From an uncultured Veillonellaceae bacterium (GTDB lineage Bacteria; Bacillota; Negativicutes; Selenomonadales; Selenomonadaceae), in NCBI GenBank assembly GCA_902785705.1, contig CACZZN010000020.1, positions 1 to 48,391 of the forward strand: a DNA stretch of 48,391 nucleotides. The letters are read 5' to 3'. This document shows positions 7,452-15,001 of the stretch, piece by piece. The translations under genes were made by a program, and so were the position numbers. Every line of letters starts with the position of its first letter. Positions within the stretch are counted from its first letter, which is position 1. The notes under the pieces were generated by a model. The model was not told the DNA's origin. It ran no database searches and saw nothing but the letters and a program-made list of their open reading frames with translations.

Positions 7452-10379
7452 TCACTGCCCGCTTCCGCGCAATACCTCCGTCAGGGTCTCCATCATTTTT
7501 GCTATGTCGAGGGGCTTTGCGATATGGCCGTTCATGCCGGCGGCTTTTGCGTTTTCCACGTCCTCGGCGAACGCGTTCGCTGTCATGGCGACGATGGGGA
7601 TGGAGGCAAGCTGCGGGTCGGGCAGGGCGCGGATGGCTTTCGCCGCGTCATAGCCGTTCATGACGGGCATCTGCACATCCATCAAAATCAGCCGGTACTC
7701 GCCGGGCTGCGAAGCGGCAATCTTCTCCACGGCGACTTTCCCGTTTTCTGCGGTCTCGACACGGAAGCCGAACTCGCCCAGAATCAGCATCGCGATCTCG
7801 CGGTTCACTTCCAGATCCTCCACCAGAAGCAGCTTGACTTTCGAAAAGTCAATGGCGGCAGTGTCCTCGGCGCCAGCGCTGGGCAGGCCCGCCCCTGCCG
7901 ACGCATCCGGGGCGATGGGGAAGTCCAGGCGGACGATGAACTCCGAGCCTTTCCCCTGGGCGGTGTGCACCTCAATGCTGCCGTTCATCAGGTCGATGAT
8001 GCTTTTCGTGATGGCCATGCCCAGCCCCGTTCCCTGGATATTGTCGGCCGTCCGATCGCGTGTATACGCTTCGAAGATCTTTGCCGCGAATTCGGGGGTC
8101 ATCCCCATGCCCGTGTCTTTGACCCGTATCTCGTAGGAGGCCTTCCCGTCCGCCGTGCCTGTCTGCTGCAGGGTGACGCTGACTTTTCCGCCCTGCGGCG
8201 TGAACTTGTAGGCATTGCTCACGAGATTCAGCAGGACGCGGTTCAGCCGTTTCGCGTCGCAGAGCGCCGTCCGGTCCGCCACATGCCGTGTGTCCACCGC
8301 ATAGGCGATGTGCTTGGCTTCCATTTGAGGGGCGAAGAGATCCCGTACATCCTCCAGCGCCTTCACGAGATCGGCGGGCCCGATTTCCAGTTCCATCTTC
8401 CCGTTCTCGATGCGGCTCATTTCCAGGATATCGTTGATGAGCGCAAGGAGATGGTCGCTGGAAGCCTCGATCTTGCGGAGGTAGTCCTTTGCGCTGTCCG
8501 ACAGGCTCCCATCCTTTTTCATCAGGGCAGCGTAGCCGACAATGGCATTCATCGGCGTCCGTATGTCATGGCTCATGTTGAAGAAAAAGATGCTCTTGGC
8601 CTTGTTGCTCTGCTCCGCCTCGGCTTTTTGCCGTTCCATGTCCAGCCCCCGCCGCATCATGACATTGTAGATGCTGAACATGATGAAGAGGGTGATGATG
8701 ATCAAGGTCATCTGCACAATGTTGTGCTCGGTCATGGAGGTATTGATGAGCTCGATCTGCTCTTGGAAATGGGCTTTCGTGTCGGCGATTTCCCCTCGGT
8801 TGAACGCCACGCCGTGCTCATGCAGCTTTTCGCGATAATAGCTGCCGAGGTTGCCTAAGGTGCTTTCCGTGGTTTCCTGGGTCGTCTGGCGGAACCATAG
8901 CATGGAAGTGAAGAAAATCATGAAGAGGAGCGCAATCCATGTGACCGTGGAACGGCCGAACCGGTGCCCGGTGTCCCGCTGAAAAATATAGTGGAAGAAC
9001 ACGAAGCCCAAAATGCTCCATACAATCAGGATCAGGTAGGCCTCGGTCGCCATGGTGCTGATGGAGGCGATGCCGGGCACCATGAAGTAGATGAAGAACA
9101 GCAGGGAAATGACGCAGCCGATGGCACCCGTAGCCTGCACCGCCCGATTCCCGTCCTTCCTTGCGGCCATGAATGCGGTGGCGGAGGTATAGGCATAGGC
9201 GATGGTGGCGCCGATGGTATTGACATCCACGATCCAGCTGATGGCGGTCCGTCCGAAAAAGGGGATGGGCAGGGAAATCAGCAGGAAGAAAAGGAAGATG
9301 TTCCGTGGCGAGTGGGCGGCATTCAGCCGCAGGAAGCGGTCGGGGAGCAGATTGTCCCGCGCCATGGCGTAAATCAGGCGGCTCATGGCAAGGGTATTCC
9401 CGATCAGCCCGGTGATGACAGCGGCGGCCACGCTGCATGCGAGAATCCAAAGTCCATGCTGCCCCAGGATGCTGTCGGTGGCGTAAAACGTCGGAAGCCC
9501 TGCCAATCCGGGCATGTTGCCGAGATTTTGTATATATCCGGGCCAGTGCCGATAGCCTGCGGGCAGGGCGGAAGCCGCCAGCAGAGAAAGAACCGTGTAG
9601 ACGATTGCCCCCGCGATGAGCGCGGCCAGCATGAGGGCAAGGCTCTTTTTGGGGGAAAAGCGGAATTCCTCCGTCCCGTGGGAGATGGACTCGAAGCCCG
9701 CAAAAGCCCAAGGCGCGAGGACGACAATGCCGAGGACGGCGGCGATGGGGTCTGCGTTCGGCGGGAAGGAAGGGGCGATGAAAAGAATGTCGCTGCCCAG
9801 CTTTGCGAGCACGGTGCAGAAGCACGCCAGCACGCCGCCGATGAGCAGCAGCGCCATGATGGTCTGTATCCGTGCGGCGAGATGCCTGCCCCGGATGCAG
9901 ACCAGACCGGTCAGCCAGAGGGAGGAGAGGGCGAGGAGCACTTCCCCCAGATAGACATCGAAGCCTGCGATCTGGTAGTGCAGCCCCACCTGGAACACGT
10001 CGCCGAGGAGATGCCGACAAATCAAGGGAATCGCCGTGGCATTCGCCCAAGTGATGGCGACGTAGACGAGCAGGAGGAACCAGGCGCTCAAGAACCCGTG
10101 GTCATAGCCGAAAACGCGCTTTGCATAGGTATAGGTGCCGCCCGCATCCGGACAGCGGTTCATCATATAGTGGTAGTTGCAGCCGATGATCAGCATGATG
10201 CAGGCGCCGATGCCCATGCCGATGGCCATCCCCAGCGGTCCGCCGATGGGCAGGAAGGTGGATCCGGGCATCACAAAAGCGCCCCAGCCCACAGCGCAGC
10301 CGAAGGACAGCGCCCAGACATTCAGGGGGGAAAGATACGGTCTCAAACCGGAGCGTTGCTCCGGCTCTGTGCTATGCAT
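7452..10379 (-). CDS. APC-family permease fused to hybrid histidine kinase and receiver
   Basis: 975 residues. The first ~460 form an APC-superfamily amino-acid permease (GCAVGWGAFVMPG at the start, PDAGGTYTYAKRVFG, about 12 hydrophobic segments). Two more membrane segments flank a loop of about 70 residues, followed by HisKA (His604 in FFNMSHDIRTPMNAI), HATPase (NAYKFTPQGG, DTGMGMTP, GTGLGMAIT) and a C-terminal receiver (VEDLEVNRE, Asp901 in LILMDVQMP, KP near the end). It probably senses, and perhaps carries, an amino acid or amine and relays phosphate; no DNA-binding output is adjacent. The ATG at 10379 has GGAGC upstream. The GTG at 10421 lies at or before the predicted transcription start and is rejected. 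Confidence 0.9.
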   Translation of the reverse strand: MHSTEPEQRSGLRPYLSPLNVWALSFGCAVGWGAFVMPGSTFLPIGGPLGMAIGMGIGACIMLIIGCNYHYMMNRCPDAGGTYTYAKRVFGYDHGFLSAWFLLLVYVAITWANATAIPLICRHLLGDVFQVGLHYQIAGFDVYLGEVLLALSSLWLTGLVCIRGRHLAARIQTIMALLLIGGVLACFCTVLAKLGSDILFIAPSFPPNADPIAAVLGIVVLAPWAFAGFESISHGTEEFRFSPKKSLALMLAALIAGAIVYTVLSLLAASALPAGYRHWPGYIQNLGNMPGLAGLPTFYATDSILGQHGLWILACSVAAAVITGLIGNTLAMSRLIYAMARDNLLPDRFLRLNAAHSPRNIFLFFLLISLPIPFFGRTAISWIVDVNTIGATIAYAYTSATAFMAARKDGNRAVQATGAIGCVISLLFFIYFMVPGIASISTMATEAYLILIVWSILGFVFFHYIFQRDTGHRFGRSTVTWIALLFMIFFTSMLWFRQTTQETTESTLGNLGSYYREKLHEHGVAFNRGEIADTKAHFQEQIELINTSMTEHNIVQMTLIIITLFIMFSIYNVMMRRGLDMERQKAEAEQSNKAKSIFFFNMSHDIRTPMNAIVGYAALMKKDGSLSDSAKDYLRKIEASSDHLLALINDILEMSRIENGKMELEIGPADLVKALEDVRDLFAPQMEAKHIAYAVDTRHVADRTALCDAKRLNRVLLNLVSNAYKFTPQGGKVSVTLQQTGTADGKASYEIRVKDTGMGMTPEFAAKIFEAYTRDRTADNIQGTGLGMAITKSIIDLMNGSIEVHTAQGKGSEFIVRLDFPIAPDASAGAGLPSAGAEDTAAIDFSKVKLLLVEDLEVNREIAMLILGEFGFRVETAENGKVAVEKIAASQPGEYRLILMDVQMPVMNGYDAAKAIRALPDPQLASIPIVAMTANAFAEDVENAKAAGMNGHIAKPLDIAKMMETLTEVLRGSGQ

Positions 10380-10425
10380 AGGAAGAATGCTCCTTTTTTT
10401 GCCGTGATTTTTCATTTTCACTTAT

Positions 10426-10454
10426 ACTCTAACCCTTTGATTTCCTGATGTCAA
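10426..10454 (-). promoter_or_regulatory. promoter of the permease-kinase gene
   Basis: On the minus strand TTGACA (10454-10449) and TAGAGT (10431-10426) are 17 bp apart. Transcription would start near 10419, which supports the ATG at 10379. Confidence 0.65.
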
Positions 10455-10475
10455 GAAATCAAGACGCCATCATTG

Positions 10476-10612
10476 TTAAGGAAACACGGATTAATTCCCT
10501 TTTGCCCTTGCCGAGTCTTTTCCTGTCATGCTGCGTCAGATGCCGTTCGACGTAGCTCTGCCCTAAAGGACTAGCTGCGCGTCGCTAGCTCATTTAATCA
10601 GCGTTTCCTTAA
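10476..10612. mobile_element. MITE, TTAAGGAAAC family, copy 1
   Basis: Terminal inverted repeats of 19 bp (10476-10494 and 10594-10612) differ at 2 positions; the consensus starts TTAAGGAAACACTGATTAA. There is no transposase ORF in the 137-bp element. The outer TTAA may be a target duplication. The right end supplies the stop codon of the gene at 10609-11070. Another full copy is at 22094-22234. Confidence 0.75.
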
Positions 10613-11070
10613 AGCTGATCCTTCCAGTATGCCAGATCGGGTGCGTTCAGCGGCAGGTCGATGACCTGGCCGTTGTCGTAGTAGAAGCGGAATCTCACTT
10701 CTTCCGCTTTTTTGACAGCGGGGAGACTGGAGCGCGGAAGCTCGACGAATAATTTGTTTTCGTTCATGAAGCGGTGCTCGGGATCGATGCCCGGCGAGGT
10801 CTGTTTGACGGTTGCGGGCATTTCCCATGCGTCGCCGTCCGTATAGAGGATGGCCTTCGGGAGCAGCTTGGAGTTGTCATAGCGATAATCCCAAAGGGAA
10901 AGCACCGCGCCCTCCAACTTCCCCGTCTCTGTGTAGGAGCTCTGGAAGTCGATGCGCGCATAGGCGGAAAGGCTGTCAGCCGTGCGATGGTCGATATGCC
11001 AGGTATAGGAAAGCCCGAAGATGCCCGTGAGCATGAGCAGGACCGCAAAAATCGTGACAAAGTATTTCAT
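10609..11070 (-). CDS. small membrane-anchored or exported protein, unknown
   Basis: 153 residues with an N-terminal hydrophobic stretch (FVTIFAVLLMLTGIFGLSY) serving as anchor or signal, then a soluble domain rich in aromatic and charged residues (DYRYDNSKLLPKAILYTDGD, EEVRFRFYYDNGQVIDLPL). I do not recognise the family. The TAA stop at 10611-10609 is inside the terminal repeat of the MITE at 10476-10612, so the C-terminus may have been set by that insertion. A MITE remnant also lies 26 bp upstream of the start, and no good promoter is visible. No Cys or catalytic motif stands out. Confidence 0.6.
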   Translation of the reverse strand: MKYFVTIFAVLLMLTGIFGLSYTWHIDHRTADSLSAYARIDFQSSYTETGKLEGAVLSLWDYRYDNSKLLPKAILYTDGDAWEMPATVKQTSPGIDPEHRFMNENKLFVELPRSSLPAVKKAEEVRFRFYYDNGQVIDLPLNAPDLAYWKDQL

Positions 11071-11095
11071 GGCGAACCTTGCTTTCTGTAGTTCC

Positions 11096-11130
11096 TTAAG
11101 GAAACGTTGAATGAATCAGTGTTTCCTTAA
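11096..11130. mobile_element. MITE remnant, TTAAGGAAAC family
   Basis: TTAAGGAAACG at the left and AATCAGTGTTTCCTTAA at the right match the ends of the 10476 and 22094 elements, but only 35 bp remain. It looks like an internal deletion product. It ends 3 bp before the antitoxin RNA -35 box. Confidence 0.6.
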
Positions 11131-11133
11131 CTC

Positions 11134-11162
11134 TTGTAAACTGGGTCTGTGTGTGATATAAT
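11134..11162 (+). promoter_or_regulatory. promoter of the antitoxin RNA
   Basis: TTGTAA (11134-11139) and TATAAT (11157-11162) are 17 bp apart. Predicted transcription start is near 11169. Confidence 0.75.
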
Positions 11163-11168
11163 ACAGAC

Positions 11169-11256
11169 AAGAGGAGCAAATGGTGTTTCGTAGGCGCCAG
11201 CTCACCTCCGTTTTAGTTCAAAGGGAGAGGCCGTCCATATAGAGGCGGCTTTTTCT
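11169..11256 (+). ncRNA. antisense RNA antitoxin of the holin-like toxin
   Basis: A unit of about 88 nt ending in an intrinsic terminator (GCCGTCC at 11230-11236 with GGCGGC at 11244-11249, then TTTTTCTTTT). It contains GCTCACCTCC (about 11200-11209), the exact complement of the toxin ribosome site GGAGGTGAGC (minus strand, 11359-11350). It also converges on the toxin gene, so if the toxin mRNA reads past 11268 the 3' ends overlap, as in txpA/ratA. Both features fit a type I antitoxin. The ATG at 11180 has only 3 nt to GAGGAG and is unlikely to be translated. Confidence 0.7.
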
Positions 11257-11267
11257 TTTGCTCTGGC

Positions 11268-11345
11268 CTAAGTCAAGAGGTCGAGTATCGCGACAAACAA
11301 CATTGCTGCGGTTAACGCTATCGAAAGCTTCTCATACAATGTCAT
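11268..11345 (-). CDS. putative holin-like type I toxin, 25 residues
   Basis: The ORF encodes a 25-residue hydrophobic peptide starting MTLYEKLSIALTAAMLF and ending in ILDLLT. The pattern MTxYExLS followed by one membrane helix is that of the putative holin-like toxins (TxpA/Fst-like) of Firmicutes, which insert in the inner membrane. GGAGG lies 9 nt upstream of the ATG, and that site is folded into a perfect hairpin (11355-11369). It has its own strong promoter and a converging antisense RNA. The ORF alone is too short to be certain; the combined layout carries the call. Confidence 0.72.
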   Translation of the reverse strand: MTLYEKLSIALTAAMLFVAILDLLT

Positions 11346-11354
11346 AAGCGCTCA

Positions 11355-11369
11355 CCTCCCTAAGGGAGG
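11355..11369 (-). promoter_or_regulatory. hairpin sequestering the toxin ribosome site
   Basis: CCTCCC and GGGAGG form a 6-bp hairpin with a 3-nt loop in the toxin leader, hiding the Shine-Dalgarno sequence. Sequestration of this kind is common in type I toxin mRNAs, which become active after processing. Confidence 0.65.
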
Positions 11370-11401
11370 AAAAGCCGGCTCACCAATCTGCTCCTAATAG
11401 C

Positions 11402-11430
11402 AGTATACTACAAAAGTCACGATAAGACAA
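11402..11430 (-). promoter_or_regulatory. promoter of the toxin mRNA
   Basis: On the minus strand TTGTCT (11430-11425) and TATACT (11407-11402) are 17 bp apart. The start near 11395 leaves a 50-nt leader with the sequestering hairpin. Confidence 0.75.
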
Positions 11431-11480
11431 CTTTTGCAAGCATGATAGACTTTTCATTTGGACTGTCGTATAATATCCAT

Positions 11481-11571
11481 GTGTATAGAGGATGCGGTTT
11501 TTGACGGTTGGCGCCAGACTTCAACAAACGAAAATGACCGCCCAAAGCGTCCAAACTTGGCGGTCATTTTT
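11481..11571 (+). ncRNA. second antitoxin-like RNA unit
   Basis: TATAAT at 11469-11474 has a weaker -35 (TAGACT, 11446-11451) at 17 bp. About 90 nt downstream lies a strong terminator with 12-bp arms (11531-11542 and 11559-11570). Near the 5' end GAGGA, TTTTT and GGCGCCAG line up with the antitoxin RNA at 11169, but the following bases differ (ACTTC instead of CTCACCTCC), as if the targeting segment had been changed. No partner toxin is visible; a MITE lies where one would be expected. A 33-codon ORF fills the unit but lacks a ribosome site. Confidence 0.5.
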
Positions 11572-11583
11572 GTGACTTAACTC

Positions 11584-11740
11584 AGGAACTGTGCGCAAAT
11601 AATCACTGCATTCTGCTTGTCTGAATCTGCCATGACTGCGTTGTCGTCGTTCGACATAGCACCACTATGACTCACTCCTCCGCCTTGTCATGACAAATTC
11701 ATCCTGCGCATTCTGTAGCGATTATTTTTGCACAGTTCCT
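11584..11740. mobile_element. MITE, AGGAACTGTGC family
   Basis: The ends AGGAACTGTGCGCAAATAAT (from 11584) and its near complement (to 11740) match over 21 bp with 2 differences. The 157-bp element has no ORF. Its interior carries a 22-nt block (11651-11672) that also occurs, inverted and identical, inside the other MITE family at 22167-22188, linking the two families. Confidence 0.7.
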
Positions 11741-11781
11741 TAGCAAGGGCTGGCTGTCACAGCCGCACCTTCTATGTCCCC

Positions 11782-11810
11782 ATTATACACTGTTATATGC
11801 GATAATTCAA
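11782..11810 (-). promoter_or_regulatory. minus-strand promoter reading into the MITE
   Basis: TTGAAT (11810-11805) and TATAAT (11787-11782) are separated by 17 bp on the minus strand. No gene follows before the MITE at 11740. The position mirrors that of the intact toxin promoter relative to its antitoxin, so this may be the orphaned promoter of a lost toxin. A hairpin (GGCTGT/ACAGCC) lies in the would-be leader. Confidence 0.55.
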
Positions 11811-11850
11811 TACATATATGAGGAATGACACGACGGATGGAGGGTAGTCT

Positions 11851-12657
11851 ATGGCGATCAAGCTTTTTGTGACGGATTTGGATGGGACGCTGCTGCCAAC
11901 GCAGGCGACGGTGTCGGAGGGGAATATCCGTGCCGTGCAGGATGCTGTGGCGGCGGGCGTGACGGTGACGATTGCGACGGGACGCATGTACCGTGCGGCG
12001 CTGCCCGTGGCGCAGGCTTTGGGCGTGAACGTGCCGATCATCACCTATAATGGGGCATTGATCAAGACCGTGGACGGGAACGTCATCTATCGCAGCTGCT
12101 TGGAGCCGTCTTTGGTCGTGGAAATTCTGGATTTCTGCGAATCGAGGGGCTGGTATGTGCAAAGCTACAGCCGGGATTCGCTGCGCTATCCTGAGCACAC
12201 GGAACTGTCCGACCAATATGAAAAGTCCCAGCTTGTCACGGGGGAGGCTGTCGGGTGGGACGGCATGCGGGAAATCACGGAAGAGACGCCGAAGCTTCTT
12301 TGCATCGCGCCGCGCCCCGAGGAGGCTGAGGAGCGTGTAAAGGCGCTTTCGGAGCATTTCGCCGGACGGCTGGAGGTGTTCCGCTCCAGTCCGCGCTATA
12401 TCGAGCTGGTACGGACCGGCGTGAGCAAGGCGGCTGCTGTCACCCTGCTTGCGGAGCGCATGGGCATTACAAAAGATGAGGTCATGGCCATCGGAGACGG
12501 CAACAACGACATCCCCATGCTGCAGGCGGCGGGGAAGAGCGTTGCCATGGGAAATGCCATCCCCGAGGTCAAGGCTGTCTGCGACTATGTGACGGGCGAC
12601 TGTCTGGAGGATGGATTTGCGGACGCAATTTACCGCTATGTGCTTGAAAAGAACTAA
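11851..12657 (+). CDS. Cof-type HAD-IIB family phosphatase
   Basis: 268 residues with HAD motif I DLDGTLL at the N-terminus (Asp9, Asp11), motif II in TIATGRMY, and motifs III/IV in TKDEVMAIGDGNNDIPML near residue 214. The large cap between motifs II and III is that of the Cof/YwtE subgroup, which dephosphorylates sugar phosphates, FMN or thiamine intermediates; the substrate cannot be read from sequence. The start at 11851 follows GGAGGG. It lies 11 bp before rapZ and is probably in the same operon. Confidence 0.9.
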   Translation: MAIKLFVTDLDGTLLPTQATVSEGNIRAVQDAVAAGVTVTIATGRMYRAALPVAQALGVNVPIITYNGALIKTVDGNVIYRSCLEPSLVVEILDFCESRGWYVQSYSRDSLRYPEHTELSDQYEKSQLVTGEAVGWDGMREITEETPKLLCIAPRPEEAEERVKALSEHFAGRLEVFRSSPRYIELVRTGVSKAAAVTLLAERMGITKDEVMAIGDGNNDIPMLQAAGKSVAMGNAIPEVKAVCDYVTGDCLEDGFADAIYRYVLEKN

Positions 12658-12668
12658 GGGAGGCATTT

Positions 12669-13628
12669 ATGGAAGATTTGGATAAGATTGCCCAGACGCT
12701 GGATCTGGGGCTGGACAAGATGGAAAAAACTGGCTCGGGCAAATCCCGCATCGTGATCGTGACGGGCATGTCCGGCGGCGGCAAGACACAGGCATGCCGC
12801 TATCTGGAGGATCTTGGCTACTTCTGCGTGGACAATCTGCCTCCGGTCTTCATCCCGAAATTCGCGGAGCTCTGCGCCCATGTGGGGGGACATGTGAGCA
12901 AGGTCGTGCTGGTCGTGGACACGCGCAGCCGCGAGTTCTTCGATACCTTTCTGCATGTGCTGGAAGACATGGACCGCAACGATGAGCCCTATGAAATGCT
13001 CTTCATGGATGCCTCGGACGCGGCCATCATCCGCCGCTACAAGGAAACGCGCCGCCGCCATCCGATGGCGCCGTCCTCCCGTATCTCAGAGGGCGTGGCG
13101 AAGGAGCGGGAGCGTCTGGAGAAGGTGCGCAGCAAGGCGACTTATATCATCGACACCTCGGAACTGCAGAAAGTGGAGCTTCGGGACAAGATTGTACGGA
13201 TTTTCGGCAATGCGGAAACGGAGCAGATGACGATCAATGTGCTGTCCTTCGGCTTCAAGTTCGGTATGCCGCTGGACGCGGACATGGTGCTGGATGTGCG
13301 TTTCCTGCCGAATCCCTTCTATGTGGAATCCATGCGCCACAAGAGCGGCGCAGTGCCGGAGGTGGCGGCATACATTCAGGAGAAGCCCGTGACCCGGGAG
13401 TTTTTGCGGCATCTCGACCCGCTGATGGAATTTTTGGCGCCGCAGTATGTGAAGGAAGGGAAGGAGCAGCTGGTGATTGCCGTCGGCTGTACGGGCGGCA
13501 TGCACCGCAGCGTGTTCATCGCAAAGCATATTTTCGACCTTCTGAAGGCCAAAGGGCATGCGGTACGTCTGGAGCATCGCGATCTGATGAAGAACGACGT
13601 GCGGGAGCATGTGCGTGAGGAGTGTTAG
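12669..13628 (+). CDS. rapZ: RapZ-family RNase adaptor / nucleotide-binding protein
   Basis: 319 residues, slightly longer than usual because of an N-terminal extension of about 27 residues before the Walker A motif GMSGGGKT (33-40). FCVDNLPP and the C-terminal CTGGMHRSVFIA are family signatures. In E. coli RapZ directs decay of GlmZ and so controls amino-sugar supply for the cell envelope; Gram-positive YvjJ-type members are less understood. It is the first gene of the conserved rapZ-yvcK-whiA cluster and starts behind GGGAGG. Its stop lies 5 nt before the yvcK ATG. Confidence 0.95.
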   Translation: MEDLDKIAQTLDLGLDKMEKTGSGKSRIVIVTGMSGGGKTQACRYLEDLGYFCVDNLPPVFIPKFAELCAHVGGHVSKVVLVVDTRSREFFDTFLHVLEDMDRNDEPYEMLFMDASDAAIIRRYKETRRRHPMAPSSRISEGVAKERERLEKVRSKATYIIDTSELQKVELRDKIVRIFGNAETEQMTINVLSFGFKFGMPLDADMVLDVRFLPNPFYVESMRHKSGAVPEVAAYIQEKPVTREFLRHLDPLMEFLAPQYVKEGKEQLVIAVGCTGGMHRSVFIAKHIFDLLKAKGHAVRLEHRDLMKNDVREHVREEC

Positions 13629-13633
13629 GGCAT

Positions 13634-14959
13634 ATGCATTTACTCAAATGGCTGTATCCCGGCATGAAATTCAAGCGCTGGATGGGGCTTTTCTCCGTGG
13701 GCGTTTTGCTGGTCAGTCTGGGGTTTGCGCTGGTATTCAACTACAAGTATCTGGATCTGATCGAGGAAGCGATTTTCCGTGCGGTCTACCTGTGGCAGGG
13801 CAGCTATAACTATATCATCACGACCATCGCGGGGCTGCTGTTCGTACTGGTGGGCATCGTGCTGATGCTCACGGCGACGAGGTTCATCATCCGCTCGGTC
13901 ATCACGGTGCTGTTGCCGGACAATTCGGAACGATTGGTGGATCTCATCTATGAGAAGCGGAAGCTCGGCCGAGGCCCCGCCGTGGCAGTGGTCGGCGGCG
14001 GGCATGGGCTGTCGGTGCTGCTCCGGGGGATCAAGGCATCCACCAGCAATGTGACGGCAGTTGTGACGGTGGCAGACGACGGCGGCTCATCGGGGCGGCT
14101 GCGCGAGGATCTGGGCATCATCCCGCCGGGGGATCTCCGCAACTGCCTTGTGGCATTGGCGGATACGGAGCCCTTGATGGAAAAGCTGTTCCAGTACCGG
14201 TTCGAGGGCAACAACGCGCTTTCGGGACACAGCTTCGGGAATCTTTTTCTCGCAGCGATGAATGAGGTCACGGGAGATATGGAGACTGCCCTGCAGGAGT
14301 CGTCGAAGGTTCTTGCAGTCAAGGGACGGGTGCTGCCCGCCAGCAAGGAGCATGTGCGCCTGGACGCGACGATGGAAGACGGGACGGTGGTAGAGGGAGA
14401 GTCCCAGATCCCGGAGGCACATAAGCGCATCCAGCGGGTGCATCTGTTCCCGAAAAAGGTGCAGCCTGTGGAGGCGGCGCTCGAGGCGCTTCGTCAGGCG
14501 GACGCGATCATTCTGGGGCCGGGGAGCCTCTATACGAGCGTGATGCCGAATCTGCTGGTGGAAGGCGTGGCGGAGACTATCCGCGACAGCCGCGCCATCA
14601 AGATCTATATCTGCAATGTGATGAGCCAGCCGGGAGAAACGGATGGCTATACGGCTTCGATGCACGCCAAGGCAATCATGGATCATGCGGGCAAGGGAAT
14701 CATCGACTATATGCTGGTCAATTCCAGCGTGATCTCGGACGAGATGAAAGCGTATTACGCGAAGCAGGGCGCGTATCCTGTGGAAATTGATGATGAGGCG
14801 ATCAATGCGCTGGGCATCGGCTTCGTGAAAGCGGATATCATCCACGAGACGGATCAGATCCGGCATGACCCGGAAAAGCTCTGCAACAGCGTGATGCGGA
14901 TGATCTATAAGCTCAAGCCGGGGGGCATCGGAGAATTTGATGTCAAGGGCCAAAAATGA
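13634..14959 (+). CDS. yvcK: YvcK/CofD-like gluconeogenesis factor with membrane anchor
   Basis: 441 residues. Two N-terminal membrane segments (about 18-36 and 58-82) precede the CofD-like Rossmann domain: GGGHGLSVLL (121-130), VTVADDGGSSGRLRED, GIIPPGDLRNCL and GHSFGNLFLAAM. YvcK proteins bind UDP-sugars, affect carbon flow toward peptidoglycan precursors and help place cell-wall enzymes. Soluble forms are about 320 residues; the membrane-anchored form is common in clostridia and Negativicutes. The ATG at 13634 has GAGGAG 11 nt upstream. A GTG at 13622 inside rapZ is an alternative start. Confidence 0.93.
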   Translation: MHLLKWLYPGMKFKRWMGLFSVGVLLVSLGFALVFNYKYLDLIEEAIFRAVYLWQGSYNYIITTIAGLLFVLVGIVLMLTATRFIIRSVITVLLPDNSERLVDLIYEKRKLGRGPAVAVVGGGHGLSVLLRGIKASTSNVTAVVTVADDGGSSGRLREDLGIIPPGDLRNCLVALADTEPLMEKLFQYRFEGNNALSGHSFGNLFLAAMNEVTGDMETALQESSKVLAVKGRVLPASKEHVRLDATMEDGTVVEGESQIPEAHKRIQRVHLFPKKVQPVEAALEALRQADAIILGPGSLYTSVMPNLLVEGVAETIRDSRAIKIYICNVMSQPGETDGYTASMHAKAIMDHAGKGIIDYMLVNSSVISDEMKAYYAKQGAYPVEIDDEAINALGIGFVKADIIHETDQIRHDPEKLCNSVMRMIYKLKPGGIGEFDVKGQK

Positions 14960-15001
14960 GTGGAAATGTGTATTTCCTTTGTGTTTTGAGGAGGGCGGTG
15001 C

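Noticed and set aside
10380..10421. GTG start 14 codons upstream for the permease-kinase
   Set aside because: It coincides with the predicted transcription start and has no ribosome site, while the ATG at 10379 has GGAGC at good spacing.
11180..11242. Small ORF inside the antitoxin RNA
   Set aside because: GAGGAG is only 3 nt from the ATG and the frame runs into the terminator; the complementarity to the toxin leader explains the sequence better.
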